Assembly: GCA_013076295.1 (NCBI GenBank)
Contig: RQOL01000519.1
Coordinates: 1,860,001-1,924,000 of the forward strand
DNA from: Sanderia malayensis
Lineage: Eukaryota > Cnidaria > Scyphozoa > Semaeostomeae > Pelagiidae
Direction of reading: 5' to 3'
Length of the DNA stretch: 64,000 nucleotides
Position numbers and translations under genes: made by a program. Position 1 is the stretch's first letter. Each line of letters starts with the position of its first letter. This document shows positions 33,945 to 45,500 of this stretch, piece by piece. The notes under the pieces were generated by a model, which saw only the letters and a list, made by a program, of their open reading frames with translations, had not been told where the DNA came from and made no database searches.

Positions 33945-36260
33945 TCAGAGTTTTTGGTTATTTCTCTGCTGCAGTGTTAATTGTGTCCTCCTTCTACCTC
34001 CCTCCTTTGCTTTCTTTGACTTTTTAAAGCTGAAGTTCCTCACCCAGTAGACGAACAGGCAGCAAGCGAGAAGCAGATTAAGACTTGCCTGTAGATACGC
34101 GAGCAGCTGTTGCTTGTCGTCTGCGAAATAGCAGGACAGCGGTCGCTTATTTGAGAACAACAACACGACGAACACAAGGAGACTGCTGCCGAGTGACGTC
34201 ATGAGTCGTCTGCTTCCCCACAGCATTTCCAGCGCGAAGTAAACGACAATCAGGCCCATCAAACAACACCAGAGTCGAGTAGTGAAACCGTTGGTCCTGC
34301 AGGCCTTTATCGTGGCAACAATAGTTCTACTGCTACTTCCAGTATTTGAGACGTTTATCGTGGTTGTGCCATCGATAAATGCTATTATTGATGTCCACAG
34401 TACTGATACAAACGCGAAATAAAGCCACGCAGTTGCCGACAATGCATTGTTGCCGTGACGGCCTCGTTTGGCGCCGTCATGCGACATCAGACTCTGGCCG
34501 TCGGCGTTGAAATAGCTTGTGTTCGTCGTTGACGATTTGGACGGATCTTGTTGGTGAGACAAGTCTGGCATTACCAACGAAGCAAAACCGAATGACGTAG
34601 CGGTTGCAGTTGCATTACTTTGCAGTATGTTATTTCTCGTGGGCGTTTGTGCTGTACTTTTGCTAACTGGTTGTTGTTGTTGTGTATGTTGGCTTTTCAT
34701 TGCCGACGCAATGTCGTACGCAGTGCTTCCCAGGCACAATTCACCGCCACTGCAGCCACGCTTCTGCGGCTTGAAGTTGATGAATGCGTTGGAACGTTTG
34801 TCTATAATTTTGCGTTTGTTTTGTTGCTGTTGCTGGTCCGCCATACTTTTGTGAAAGGCGGTTCGTTCATATGACGTCATCTCGCTGTTCGACGTCGTGT
34901 CCGTTGAGGAAAGGACCTCGTCTTCATGTGAAATCGTCCGCTGAATGGACATTCTTTGTCTCCTTGTGTTGGCCTGGTGTTTGTTTGCTAATGAAGTACA
35001 GTGATGTCCACTGCTGCTGACTGATTTCATTTGGAACTGTTGTTGTTGTCGTTGCCGTTGTTGTTGTTGTCGATGTGGATTTTCAGGTGTTTGTTGCTGT
35101 ACGTGGCCAACTCTCACGTGTGCGTTTTCTTTCTCGCCATCTTGGCTTTTTGCCACCCCACCCCCACCATCTTTTATATCGGATCTTGTCGATTCCCCTG
35201 CTTCTTCTTCTGGGTTCCCCGCTTTCCTCACCAGATCGCCAGAACTTCTCAGTCCGGAAAGTGGAGTCAATTCACTCGTTTCATTGCCATGATAGTCACC
35301 ATTCCGATGCTTTTCTTGACTTGAGTCATCAACCAGCTCTCCAGTATTACGATCGGGTAATTCCACCTCGTGTTCCATCTTTTTGTCTTCGATTTCAATT
35401 ATGTCTGTCACTGGTACTGCATCATTTGTTGCTAATTTTACATCGCTTTTGCAAAGCACAGGCAGCCCAACACAAGATTCTGTGCAGCCATCTTCGTGTT
35501 CAGCGGAGCTTATTTGTTCACCCTGTGACGGGCCCATGACCAGTTCGAGTGGCTTCCGCGTGACTATAACTGATGGATTGATTGGAGGGCCTCGTTTTGG
35601 TTTCCGCTTTGTTTTATTCATGTAATCGCTACTGGCAACTTCGCTTGGATGACTGCTTTTGCGCGAGGGGGGAGCTATTTTTTGTTCTTTTCTGCACTCC
35701 GTATTTCGCCTATTTGATCTGGGCACCTTGGCTGTTGAATTTCCTACGGCCTCCGTTTGGTATGATCCCATGGGCACATTGGCTAATGAATGGTTCCATA
35801 CTAAATCCCCGTTATTTTCAATGCTATCTGCTCTGTTGTTTGGCATTGACGTAAGCACAGAATAGTCATTTATCATCGCGATTCTAGTACCATGATCACT
35901 ATCGGTACACGCTTTGTTGTCCCTGCTAACAAAAGCGACATTTGGGTCATCGTGTTGATTCATCTTGCCAAGACTACTACTGCTGCTACTGGGATGTCTC
36001 CTTCTGCGGTTTTCAACACCGAAACAACCCTGATCTTCTTCGTACCTGTAATTCACAATTCCATTTGCATTGCCGTCAACTTTCAAATCGCTTAAACTGA
36101 AAGTATCATCATGATGTTTATCGCTGAGTTTTTTCCATCGATTGAGGAATTTCCACACTTGCTTTTGAACGTTGTTATCTTTGACTGCTGTTCTGTTGTT
36201 GGACATAGAGTTTTTCAGTTCAAGTTTTTTACGCATCATGTTCGGACAATTCTTTGGCAT
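33945..36260 (-). CDS. Uncharacterised protein: long disordered N-terminus plus four C-terminal TM segments
   Basis: A single uninterrupted 771-residue frame. The ATG at 36260 directly follows an in-frame TGA, which fixes the upstream limit of the frame. Residues 1-600 are low-complexity and polar: Ser runs (SSSSSS near 92), Gln runs (QQQQ several times), basic patches (KTKRKPKRGPP) and many Ser/Thr. Residues about 608-629, 660-680, 686-704 and 719-740 are four hydrophobic helices (WLYFAFVSVLWTSIIAFI, LWCCLMGLIVVYFALEML, SLGSSLLVFVVLLF, LLLACCLFVYWV). A Lys/Arg-rich tail ends the protein. I do not recognise the family. Codon structure over 2.3 kb without a stop, in AT-rich DNA, argues that it is real. 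It may be an intronless gene or one large exon. Confidence 0.7.
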   Translation of the reverse strand: MPKNCPNMMRKKLELKNSMSNNRTAVKDNNVQKQVWKFLNRWKKLSDKHHDDTFSLSDLKVDGNANGIVNYRYEEDQGCFGVENRRRRHPSSSSSSLGKMNQHDDPNVAFVSRDNKACTDSDHGTRIAMINDYSVLTSMPNNRADSIENNGDLVWNHSLANVPMGSYQTEAVGNSTAKVPRSNRRNTECRKEQKIAPPSRKSSHPSEVASSDYMNKTKRKPKRGPPINPSVIVTRKPLELVMGPSQGEQISSAEHEDGCTESCVGLPVLCKSDVKLATNDAVPVTDIIEIEDKKMEHEVELPDRNTGELVDDSSQEKHRNGDYHGNETSELTPLSGLRSSGDLVRKAGNPEEEAGESTRSDIKDGGGGVAKSQDGEKENAHVRVGHVQQQTPENPHRQQQQRQRQQQQFQMKSVSSSGHHCTSLANKHQANTRRQRMSIQRTISHEDEVLSSTDTTSNSEMTSYERTAFHKSMADQQQQQNKRKIIDKRSNAFINFKPQKRGCSGGELCLGSTAYDIASAMKSQHTQQQQPVSKSTAQTPTRNNILQSNATATATSFGFASLVMPDLSHQQDPSKSSTTNTSYFNADGQSLMSHDGAKRGRHGNNALSATAWLYFAFVSVLWTSIIAFIDGTTTINVSNTGSSSRTIVATIKACRTNGFTTRLWCCLMGLIVVYFALEMLWGSRRLMTSLGSSLLVFVVLLFSNKRPLSCYFADDKQQLLAYLQASLNLLLACCLFVYWVRNFSFKKSKKAKEGGRRRTQLTLQQRNNQKL

Positions 36261-37888
36261 TCATGACAAGTACTTGAAATAATTTAGTTAATTCAATGAT
36301 TTCGGAGCTAATACACCTTTTAGCTCAACTCTGCAGCGAACGAACAAGATTTTTTGATGATGCTTTGTAGTTGATGCGTAGAATATTCCAGTAACCAAAC
36401 TGTATATGATTATATCTTTATATATAGGAACTTTTCCATTAACGCAATTCTTTTTATTATTTTTTTGCAAATTTCGCGAATCTTAATTCCGTGAATTATT
36501 GTTTGTTTTCAAGGACGATGTTATTTATTGCCCAATTCATTTCTGCAAAAGCAAGTTTTACTCCGTTGAAGCCTGTGAAACTTGATTTTAAATATGACCA
36601 AACACCACGACTTTGAGTGAGCTGTGAAGTCTTCAAGAAAGCATCAGTGTTTCTCATTAAAGCAAGGTAATTGTTTGTTTACAAGTTCCTTTTTCTTTAA
36701 TCTGCAGATGGCAATTTCGCGACAATCCAGGCCCACACTCCAAGCAGATTTTATTTAACTCTTACTAAGTGTGCTTTGAAGAACATTCTGGTGTCTACAA
36801 TAGCACTTCAATCAGATACGAAGTTTCTTTTCACAGAATCAGATCGCAGATCTCTGTCTCACACTGCATTCTACTAATTTCATTGCTTCTGATAACGTAA
36901 TGTCTGATTAGACATTTTCACTTTTCCACACGTTATTATGACTGAAATTGGAGCTCGATAAAATTTCAGCGCAATTTCGCCAACCATACTGCTCAATTAT
37001 TAATCGTCATCAAATCGCAAATGCACAGAATGCTGTGTTTCCTTTTCAATATCTCACCTCACCACGGCTTCTTATGTGTGTCGTGCACGTGTATGACATG
37101 CACGCATTTGCTAAACAACACGGATCACTAATGAACCGCAATTGTACTGGCAAACTAGATTTTCTGCGCAAAGCCACTGTGACGCAAATGCCCATAGTAA
37201 CATGGATTAGAGCGAGCTCTACAATGCGAAAGTGCTAGTCGTGTCGCAGCTCCAAACCATACAACATATACAGTGAGGAACATTGATAAAACAAACCCTG
37301 GTTTGCCAAAATAAATCTCACCCTGGCATAGTGAACCAGTAATCTGTGCTCCTTATGAGTTATATTTACTGTATTGTGTAAGTTACTCTCGGCTTGACGA
37401 ATTTCCAATATACACAACCATTGAATTGCCCCCTTCTAAGTGGGTTGTATCAGGATTTTATGAAGTTATTTTTTGAATTGCATTATATACTCTGAACAAT
37501 AGCTCCACATAACCCACGAATTTCGCATCCAGCTTATTGGTCAAATTTACTAAGCTAATGTTTTCTTCCTTTGTTTATAGCAGAAATCTGCAACAACGGC
37601 TCAAGGACGGAATTTAAATTATAATATTGTCAAAAAATCAAATAATATGTGACAGTTACAGCAATGTATATATGCGATTAAATACAATTTAATACCAACT
37701 AAACCTTCCAATAATTTAGTTTCTTTTTAGTGAGTAAATTCTATAAATCATACAAGTTCCATTCTCTTTGAGTCCTAATTGAGTTAGATTGTTGGACGTT
37801 TCAGTGATGCGTCCAGCAACTTTATTCAATATTAAAAGCAATAAAACGGATAATAAGTCTAATATATCTTGACGACTGCTACCAGAGC
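36261..37888. other. Intergenic region upstream of the 4-TM gene
   Basis: It contains no convincing ORF or repeat with clear ends. It separates two genes on the same strand and should hold the promoter of the 4-TM gene (right of 36260) and the 3' end of the ankyrin gene (left of 37889). Confidence 0.4.
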
Positions 37889-39592
37889 TCATATCACAGT
37901 TTCTTTGCACAGTTTAAAGGCCTTACGGGATAGCACCAACGAGTTCTGCGTTGCGTAATTATAATCGGAGTCATTGACGAAACCCGAGTCGATTCTCGTC
38001 AGCTTGCTTTCGTCGTAGAACTTTCTCGGCCTACCACAGCCTTCACCACGACCATAACCGTTACTGGACTTTTTGTGGTTGAAACTGCGCGACCTCGTAC
38101 TCATCCTGCGCAGGAGCATCATCTTCACTTTCGGATCGGTACACAAATCAACGGGCCTGCGTCCACCGTCGTCTCGCCTGTACAAATCCGCGCACGAATT
38201 CAACAACAATTGCACGATACTTGCATCGTTTGCGTGCGATGCAACGTGCAATGGCGTGCGCATTTTCTCACCGGCCACGTTAATGTCCACGTCGCCCAAT
38301 TCAACGAGTATCGTGGCCAATCGGTGATTCCCGTTCTGGCAACAGCGGTGAATTAAATTATTACCGTCGCCGTCCTTGTCCGTGTTGAAAAATGTCTTCA
38401 CTTGTTGCGGTGACATCCGTAGTATGATATTCAACAATGCGAAGTCGGAGTTCTCGATTGCTTGATTAAGTAGCGTTTTCGTAGCGTCGTGGTGACTGAG
38501 CTTTTTCTGAGGTTTTCCAAGCGAATGTTGACTACTGCTATTCTGCACACTAGTATCATGACTTTTGCTGTGTATTTTAGCACCTTTACCCGCGTAGCCA
38601 CCTCTGCTATTGGAACTACCTTTGTTAATCGAGCCAGTTCTGTTAATAGATCCATCGTTATTGTTGGAGGCACTACTTCTATCTTGTCTTATTCGATTAA
38701 AGGCCTGTTCTTCGTTCGTCACTGGTGCCCTGACGATTTGTTCAGGGTTACACTCCGCGTCTCTGCTTTTCGGTTTTCTACGTGACTTTATGACTGGTAC
38801 TGGGTTCTTCTTCTTCGTTGCCACTGATCTGGCCGCATTAGTTTTAGTATCAGTAGTAATATCTACCACTGCATTACGATTCCAATTAGTAAAAATGGGT
38901 TTTGTGGTGACATTTGGCTTTGTAATTGAAGTATTTGGTCTTGTATCATTGACGCTTTGCTTTATACTAATGGCAACGTTGGGCTTTGAATGACAACTCG
39001 ACGTGTTCAAATCCACGTCTTCGTCATAAACACAGTGTCCCAAAATGGTGTCCCAACTTGTTCCAACACGTGTCCCAGTTGCAACATTCTTTTGATTTTG
39101 ATCAACAGACAAGTTAAGGCTATGAATGGTGTTCATCGTCGTGTTAATATCGTTGTTGCTGTTGTGAGTAGCCTGATGACCCTTGCGCCTACTGGAACCC
39201 TTGAGTAGCAACGTGTGATAACCATCATCATCATAATAATAATCATCATCATCATCTTGTCTCATTTTTTCAGAATAACCAACTTTATTACCACCGTATT
39301 CGCACTCAATGTCCGCACTACTGTTCAATATGTCTCGACTATGCGTCTCGAACTTTCTTGCCAGGTTGAGGACGCGATGGCTGAGATTTGCTGTCTCAAT
39401 CAACTCGGCCTGGCGATATTTGCTGCTGTAGAAGTCTCGTTCTGCCTCCAATCTCCTCCTGAGCAACTCCTTTTCCTCCGTAATGTCCAAATGCGTTTCG
39501 TGTAGCACATCGATATCCATCACCACGATATAGTGATGCAGTATGAATTGCTGTATGTTGTATTTTGTTGCAAGAGGTGAATCGTTGTACAA
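37889..39592 (-). CDS. Ankyrin-repeat protein with N-terminal coiled coil
   Basis: A single open frame of 567 residues; a second Met at residue 25 (MDIDVLHETHLD) is an alternative start. Residues about 38-90 are a charged helical stretch (EEKELLRRRLEAERDF, then LSHRVLNLARKFETHSRD), a likely coiled coil. An acidic DDDDDYYYDDD run (about 115) and a long Asn/Ser/Lys-rich segment follow. Residues about 385-490 contain two to three ankyrin repeats: GDGNNLIHRCCQNGNHRLA, MRTPLHVASHANDASIVQLL and DDGGRRPVDLC. The C-terminal 80 residues are basic, then acidic. It is probably a cytosolic scaffold. It resembles its left neighbour in being intronless in the window and in its polar low-complexity content, but no sequence relation between them is visible. 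Confidence 0.75.
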   Translation of the reverse strand: MYNDSPLATKYNIQQFILHHYIVVMDIDVLHETHLDITEEKELLRRRLEAERDFYSSKYRQAELIETANLSHRVLNLARKFETHSRDILNSSADIECEYGGNKVGYSEKMRQDDDDDYYYDDDGYHTLLLKGSSRRKGHQATHNSNNDINTTMNTIHSLNLSVDQNQKNVATGTRVGTSWDTILGHCVYDEDVDLNTSSCHSKPNVAISIKQSVNDTRPNTSITKPNVTTKPIFTNWNRNAVVDITTDTKTNAARSVATKKKNPVPVIKSRRKPKSRDAECNPEQIVRAPVTNEEQAFNRIRQDRSSASNNNDGSINRTGSINKGSSNSRGGYAGKGAKIHSKSHDTSVQNSSSQHSLGKPQKKLSHHDATKTLLNQAIENSDFALLNIILRMSPQQVKTFFNTDKDGDGNNLIHRCCQNGNHRLATILVELGDVDINVAGEKMRTPLHVASHANDASIVQLLLNSCADLYRRDDGGRRPVDLCTDPKVKMMLLRRMSTRSRSFNHKKSSNGYGRGEGCGRPRKFYDESKLTRIDSGFVNDSDYNYATQNSLVLSRKAFKLCKETVI

Positions 39593-42567
39593 TGTGCTTC
39601 AATAGCCTGGCTTTGTGTTTCGATGGCCGTATTGTTAATCCCAATGTAGAAGAAACTCAACCATAAAATTTAATACTTATTTATTTGTTTGTTTGTTCGT
39701 TTCTTTTCTTTCTTGTCGCTTTCACATATAGGCCCGGCCAGTATTGGTATCTTGTAATGGATGCATTTCCTTCCTTTTTGATTGTTTACGATGCGAAATG
39801 TTTACCAATCTCTTTTCATTCGTCTACAAATCCCTGTGTATCTTCATTGACTGATGCATGTGTATTTCCAGCTATCGAGTAATTGCATTGATTTACCGCT
39901 CACTTTAACGAGAACCAAATCAAGTTTCTTCACTTGTTACCTGCGGTTTGATTTCTTGATAAAGTGACCCAGGTTGTATATCACGAACACAAACATCCAT
40001 CCACCTGTCTTTCTTCGCACTAACTGATTATTATTCCTCTTACATCAGCTGTATTCAGCTCAACATATAATATATTGAACAAAGCTATTCGGGCCAGCCA
40101 AACGACGAACAGTGGTAGTATGTGGTCTCTATCGAGTTGTATCAAGCCAAACCAATGTCCTCTGCTCATCTATAACTCCGCACACGATGGTAGTATTACA
40201 GTACTTCAGGCCACCGCACAGCAATATTACATTAACTAATTATTCTGTAATCAAAGGCAGCCCCACCGCACTGCAGACTCTCTGTATTCCGCCAAGCAAC
40301 TCACCGTAGGCCTGGATGGAAATCGCTGTGAACAGGCCCCGAATCAACAAATTACTAATAAACTACTGCAGATATCTGTTAGCTGTTCGCTGCAGCTCAA
40401 CTGCTCGAGCAAACAGTCGAGTAAAGTTTTTGTAAAACGTAGAATGAACTCTGGAATCAGAGAACGAAATGGAACAAGGGAGATGTGGAACAAAGTGTGA
40501 GAATTGTGGAATGGGGTCTTGAAATGTTGGGAAGAATCGTAGTTTAGATATATAATTACACAAACTGGGCCTTCTAATCCACGTTTTTATTGTTTTTTTA
40601 TTATTCTTGAATATCATTCCATTATTTCTGTATTCCATTCCATAATTTTATATTCCATGTTCTACTAACAGCAGAACTGAGATCCACAAATGCGAAGAAT
40701 AATATTACGTCAGAGGACAGCTGCTAATGACTCCAGTTTGAATATTTCCATATATTGTTACTTCCGTTACACCCCCTTTACTCTAACAATGCTTATTAAC
40801 AATTAAGGAAATCAAACTTGCCAAAATCTAATACGGAAATAAAGAATTAATTAACTTTTATTGCCCCATAATGCTTCGCTAATTTTCTGCTCGTTAATTA
40901 TAATTATAAGCGTCACACTTCGCTGTTCTTCTCGTTGCTTTAAATGGATGCGATTTAGTTTATGCTATAGTTTTCATGTTCAAATGTGTGGAACATTTAC
41001 ATTCATCTTTTAAAATCGTTTCTTTTTGTTTTGTTTTATTCCATGTTTTAAAATCGTTTCGTTTTGTTTTGTTTTATTCCATGTTTTTTGTTAACACGTT
41101 TTTTTATAAGAAAATGCTTTACCAATACTCGTGTCTCCAAAGAGTTAAGAATGTTCAGTGGTGGATTTTTGAGACCCAAATCAGTTAGAATCTTTCTACA
41201 TGCATTGGCCTAGGACAGCAAACAACTAGAATTTATTTTTTCCAGTGGCTATGTATATGTTTAAATCAAAGCTTGCCATATAAACAAGTTTGATTTAAAG
41301 AATGAAATTGACAAGCTTCATGTTTAAAATTCTGTGCATTTACAAACATGAAGCCTCTGAACTTTATTTCTTTTGGTCAAACATATTGTCCAAGCAAACC
41401 TATTTAACAGACGAGTTTGTAGTTTGGAGTTTGATGCAGTATATTTGATAAAGCAGGCTTACTTGCTTTTCTGCTCTTAAAGAGAAACCACCCCTTCACT
41501 TTTAGTAATCCCTCCCTTGCTTCTGGTACGCCCCCATTCCTAGGAAAGCTCATTTATTCAGTATACATGGCAACAACGAGGCGCATGCAAGAATCCGAGG
41601 TTTCCTTGTGTTGTATTGTTTCAATCCCAACCGTTGCATCATTTTATTAAAGCACAAGATACTTGCTCATGTCAAACTCTAAACCATGATAATTAAAACT
41701 CCTTCGGATTTACTTGTCTCAGTTTTTATAAGTCAAAATTAACCGGGAAAAATTGCTCCATTCAACAAGATATCAAGTCAGGCTCAAACCTGAAGGAAAC
41801 TAGTCGAAGTCTTAAGAAATGGAAAGTTTTTCATAGTCATTTTCACTTCAGCGGTAATTGACTTATCATCAATGCTTTCCGACTGTATTTTACTTCATTT
41901 TTGTACTTTAAACAAATTCTTGTGCGATTTGTATTTCAAATAGATCTGTTTGTTTTCATTCAGTACTGCTTCTTTGCATTTAAATAATTGGCAAAGACAG
42001 CGGAGATGTTCTGGTACCAGCTGAACGAAGGGTCAAACACCCAAGACATCACGTCAACGATCAGCAATTAGCCTCCGTTGAAAGACGGCAACTGGTAACT
42101 TGCCTTAATAGAGTGAATGGCCTAAATTGAGAATTAAAATAATAGTGAACATATTAGCAGTATCCTTTACCACGAATGCTATCACAGCTCATCATCTGGT
42201 AAGTTCCGTGTTTTTGTATATGATCTCTATGCCTTTTTGTGCGATAAACGGCGGTGAAATCAAAGAACCAAGCGAAAATTTTACAATAACGAGCGCCAAT
42301 TATAATAAAGAACTAAATTTTCGTCATTTGATAAACCCCTTCATTTATAATCTACACCCTATTGTAATGAACTTCATATACAGAAAAGCGAACTTTGATT
42401 CCATTCCAAATATTTTTTACGGCGCTGAACTACAGATATTAATTTTCATTATTAATTATTGATGTCCAGTTTAAGAATATAAGCAACTTTTATTCCTACA
42501 GATATTTTGGGAAGTCACAGAAAAGTCACCCAGAATCAAGTTGAATTATTTTATATTTATATAAAAG
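39593..42567. other. 3-kb intergenic region, divergent promoter space
   Basis: It lies between the ankyrin gene (-) and the aminopeptidase (+), so both promoters should be here. A tandem duplication of about 50 bp (TTTTAAAATCGTTTC followed by TTTTGTTTTATTCCATG) occurs at about 41010-41088. A TA-rich TTATATTTATATAAAAG lies just before the aminopeptidase ATG. No gene is recognised. Confidence 0.45.
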
Positions 42568-45500
42568 ATGAAGGAGGACAAAACGGAGAGGTATTCGTAT
42601 GGCAAAATATGGTCCATGCCTTCGGATGGAGATGTTAACAGTAAGCCAATTAATCAGACAAGAACGTCGAGAAAAACAATTTTTATTTGTTCGATTATTT
42701 TACTTGGTCTTACGGCTGCCTTAACAACTTGGGTGTTTGTAGTTCGTCCTAATTTTTATCCAAAGTTGAAAATTATGAACAGATCAGCAGATGATGGCGA
42801 CATGGAAAAGAGGCATCACATCGGAAGGAGGTCGGGCAACAACGAAGTTGGCTCTGGAATTGGTGGCGCCGAAGTTGAGCTTAATTTTATCGACTCGGAG
42901 CCTAAAACCAAATCTGATGCTGTGCAGGATGAATCTGGCTCGAGTGATCCCGAGGCTGATGTTGGATCAGGTGATACCGAGGCTAATTCTGAATCTGAGG
43001 ATGCCAAGGCTGTCACTTGGTCTGATGATGTCGAGGCTAAGGCTAAGTCTGACGATACCGAGGTTGATTCTGAGTCTAACGATGCTAAGGCTGTAACTTG
43101 GTCTGATGATACCGAGGCTGAGACTAAATCGGACGATGTCGAGGCTGAGGCTAGAAGCACGGTACATCATAGCAATCATCATCATCATCACCATCATGCG
43201 AAAACGAGGAAAAACTCCTCCGCAATGCTTCACGGCAAATCCAAGCTGGAGAAGATATTCGTAGATGTAAGCAGGAAGGAAGATTTCCCACACAAGGGGA
43301 GTCGGCTCCCAAGGACATTACTCCCCCTTGATTATTATTTGAGGCTGGACGTCGACCTGAACAAAGAGATCTACGACGGAGACGTATCTATCGATATGAA
43401 ATGCGTGCAGGATACAAACTACGTCGTGTTCCACAGCAGAAAACTCAAGATCAAACACGTTGACGTTGGGCTGGTTGCGGAGCCCGAAAAACTGGAAATA
43501 AAGAGAATATTGTTCTACGAAAAGTATGAGATGTATTATGTTGAAATTGATGGACAATTTAGAAAAGGTCACGAGTACACAGTGTTTATCGAGTTTGAAA
43601 CAAGCTTCAGCGACTATCTGGCTGGCCTGTACAAGAGCCAATACAAAGCAAAGAACGGGGAATTCAGGTAAGCTAACTAAAACATTGATTTAATGACCCA
43701 AGATAACACATTTAACGAGTGAGGCCCTACTGAGCTGAGCAGATTTTTACTGTGAATGCCGGACACTACTTTAAGAGTAAAGAGATGAGATAAAGTCGCA
43801 AATTACTCCCAGGGTGGTTTTGTACCGGAATTTAATATCAATGTGCTGGTATGTAGTTGGCTTTCCTGGGTGAACCTCTGGGCAACATTTGACTTATCTC
43901 TGTCACCCTCCAATGCGATTTTGCTACCAAACACCAAGCATACGAAACAAGTAGTAATCTACAGCTAACAGTATTAATGAAGCATTTTTGTGTGTTGATA
44001 CAATAATGTAGTAGCATTGCATGTACAACAGCTATTGATGCATTTGCTGTTGCTCCCACCTTTCAGGACTGTTGCAACATCTCATTTCGAGCCAACGGAC
44101 GCCCGCCGGGGATTTCCATGTTTAGATGAGCCAGATTTCAAAGCCACATTCCACATTCGCATCGTGCACTCCGCGGCCTACACAGCACTGTCGAACATGC
44201 CAGTAAAAGATACAAAGACTGTTGGACAGGGCAAAATCGAAGACACCTTCCAACCATCTGTCAAAATCAGCACGTATTTAGTGGCCTTTGCTATTGTCGA
44301 TTTCAAGTACAAGGAGTCAAAGACAGACTCAGGAGTAAAGGTAGGATTCACTATATCATTATCATTATCATTATCATTATCATTATCATTATCATTATCA
44401 TTATCATTATCATTGTCTGATTTTTACTATTACATAGGTTCGAGTCTACGCTCCCGAAACAGACTATGACAGAATAGACTATGCCCTGAAGGCCGGTACC
44501 ACGATATTGTCGTTCTACGAGAAGTTCTTCGGTGCACCATACCCACTTCCGAAATTGGGTAAGCTCAAAAAACTCTTTTATGCACGAACTGTTTTTCAAT
44601 CACGTCTCGAATTTTGGTCAAACTGTATCCCCAAGTAGCTTTGACATTCCTGTTTATTCCCTGCTTGTATCATGCTTCACGTATACTCCCTTAACTTTTA
44701 AAACCTGTCTCACTCACATATTAAATTTTAAGCTCTTCATGCCAACCTCCTTCCAATGTCAAGCCTCTTTGTCATGCTGCCATCATTTGCGGCTCTGCTA
44801 ATGGTTTTCAACTTCGGATTCCAGATCTCCTAGCTGTTCCGGATTTTCTTGCTGGTGCAATGGAGGACTGGGGCCTTGTCTCATTCCGCAATTCATATTT
44901 GATATTTGAAGAAAACATGACCACTACTGATCAGAAGAAATTGGTTGCCTTGGTGATTGCTCATGAACTTGCTCATCAGGTATTCAATTTCTTATTACCA
45001 ATGACGTGGTAATTTATATGGACCTACTTACTGATTTTCCATGCATTAGATGGGCTCTGTCTTGGACAACTAGCTCTTAATCAGGCTCAGTCACGTGATA
45101 ATTGGCTCTTCTCCCTTAGTGGTTTGGCAATCTTGTTACGATGAAATGGTGGAATGATATTTGGCTGAACGAGGGGTTTGCAAACTTCGTCGAGATGCTG
45201 GGAACAAACGAAGTCAATAAGAAATTCAGATCAGTAAGTGATTGATAAATTGAATTGTCTTAACCTTGGATAGTATTAATCTTGGATAGTATTCCACGAG
45301 TTTAACGCCCTCCCATTTGAAAGATACCAAACATTAGTACTGTTTTGTTCTATCTTCCGCTGCTTGCGTCTATGGACAAAGCTGTCACTTGTCTCACACT
45401 CTTTTAGCTTGATTTGCAAGTGCCATTTGGTTGGCAAACAGCAATCGCTCTGGACAGCATGCAAAACTCGCATCCGATTGATCAAGAAGTCGACACTCCT

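Noticed and set aside
34620..35865. Several plus-strand ORFs with hydrophobic stretches
   Set aside because: They are antisense shadows of the Ser/Gln/Asn-rich coding sequence of the 33945-36260 gene.
38990..39505. Plus-strand ORFs with isoleucine and hydrophobic runs
   Set aside because: They lie antisense to the acidic Asp run and coiled coil of the ankyrin gene.
42127..42462. 111-residue ORF upstream of the aminopeptidase as an extra gene or exon
   Set aside because: No domain, no supporting splice context, AT-rich random-looking composition. The ATG at 42568 already gives a complete type II membrane enzyme.
42816..43160. Minus-strand ORF opposite the aminopeptidase acidic repeat
   Set aside because: A shadow frame of the in-frame repeat. 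The plus strand continues the TM anchor into the M1 domain.
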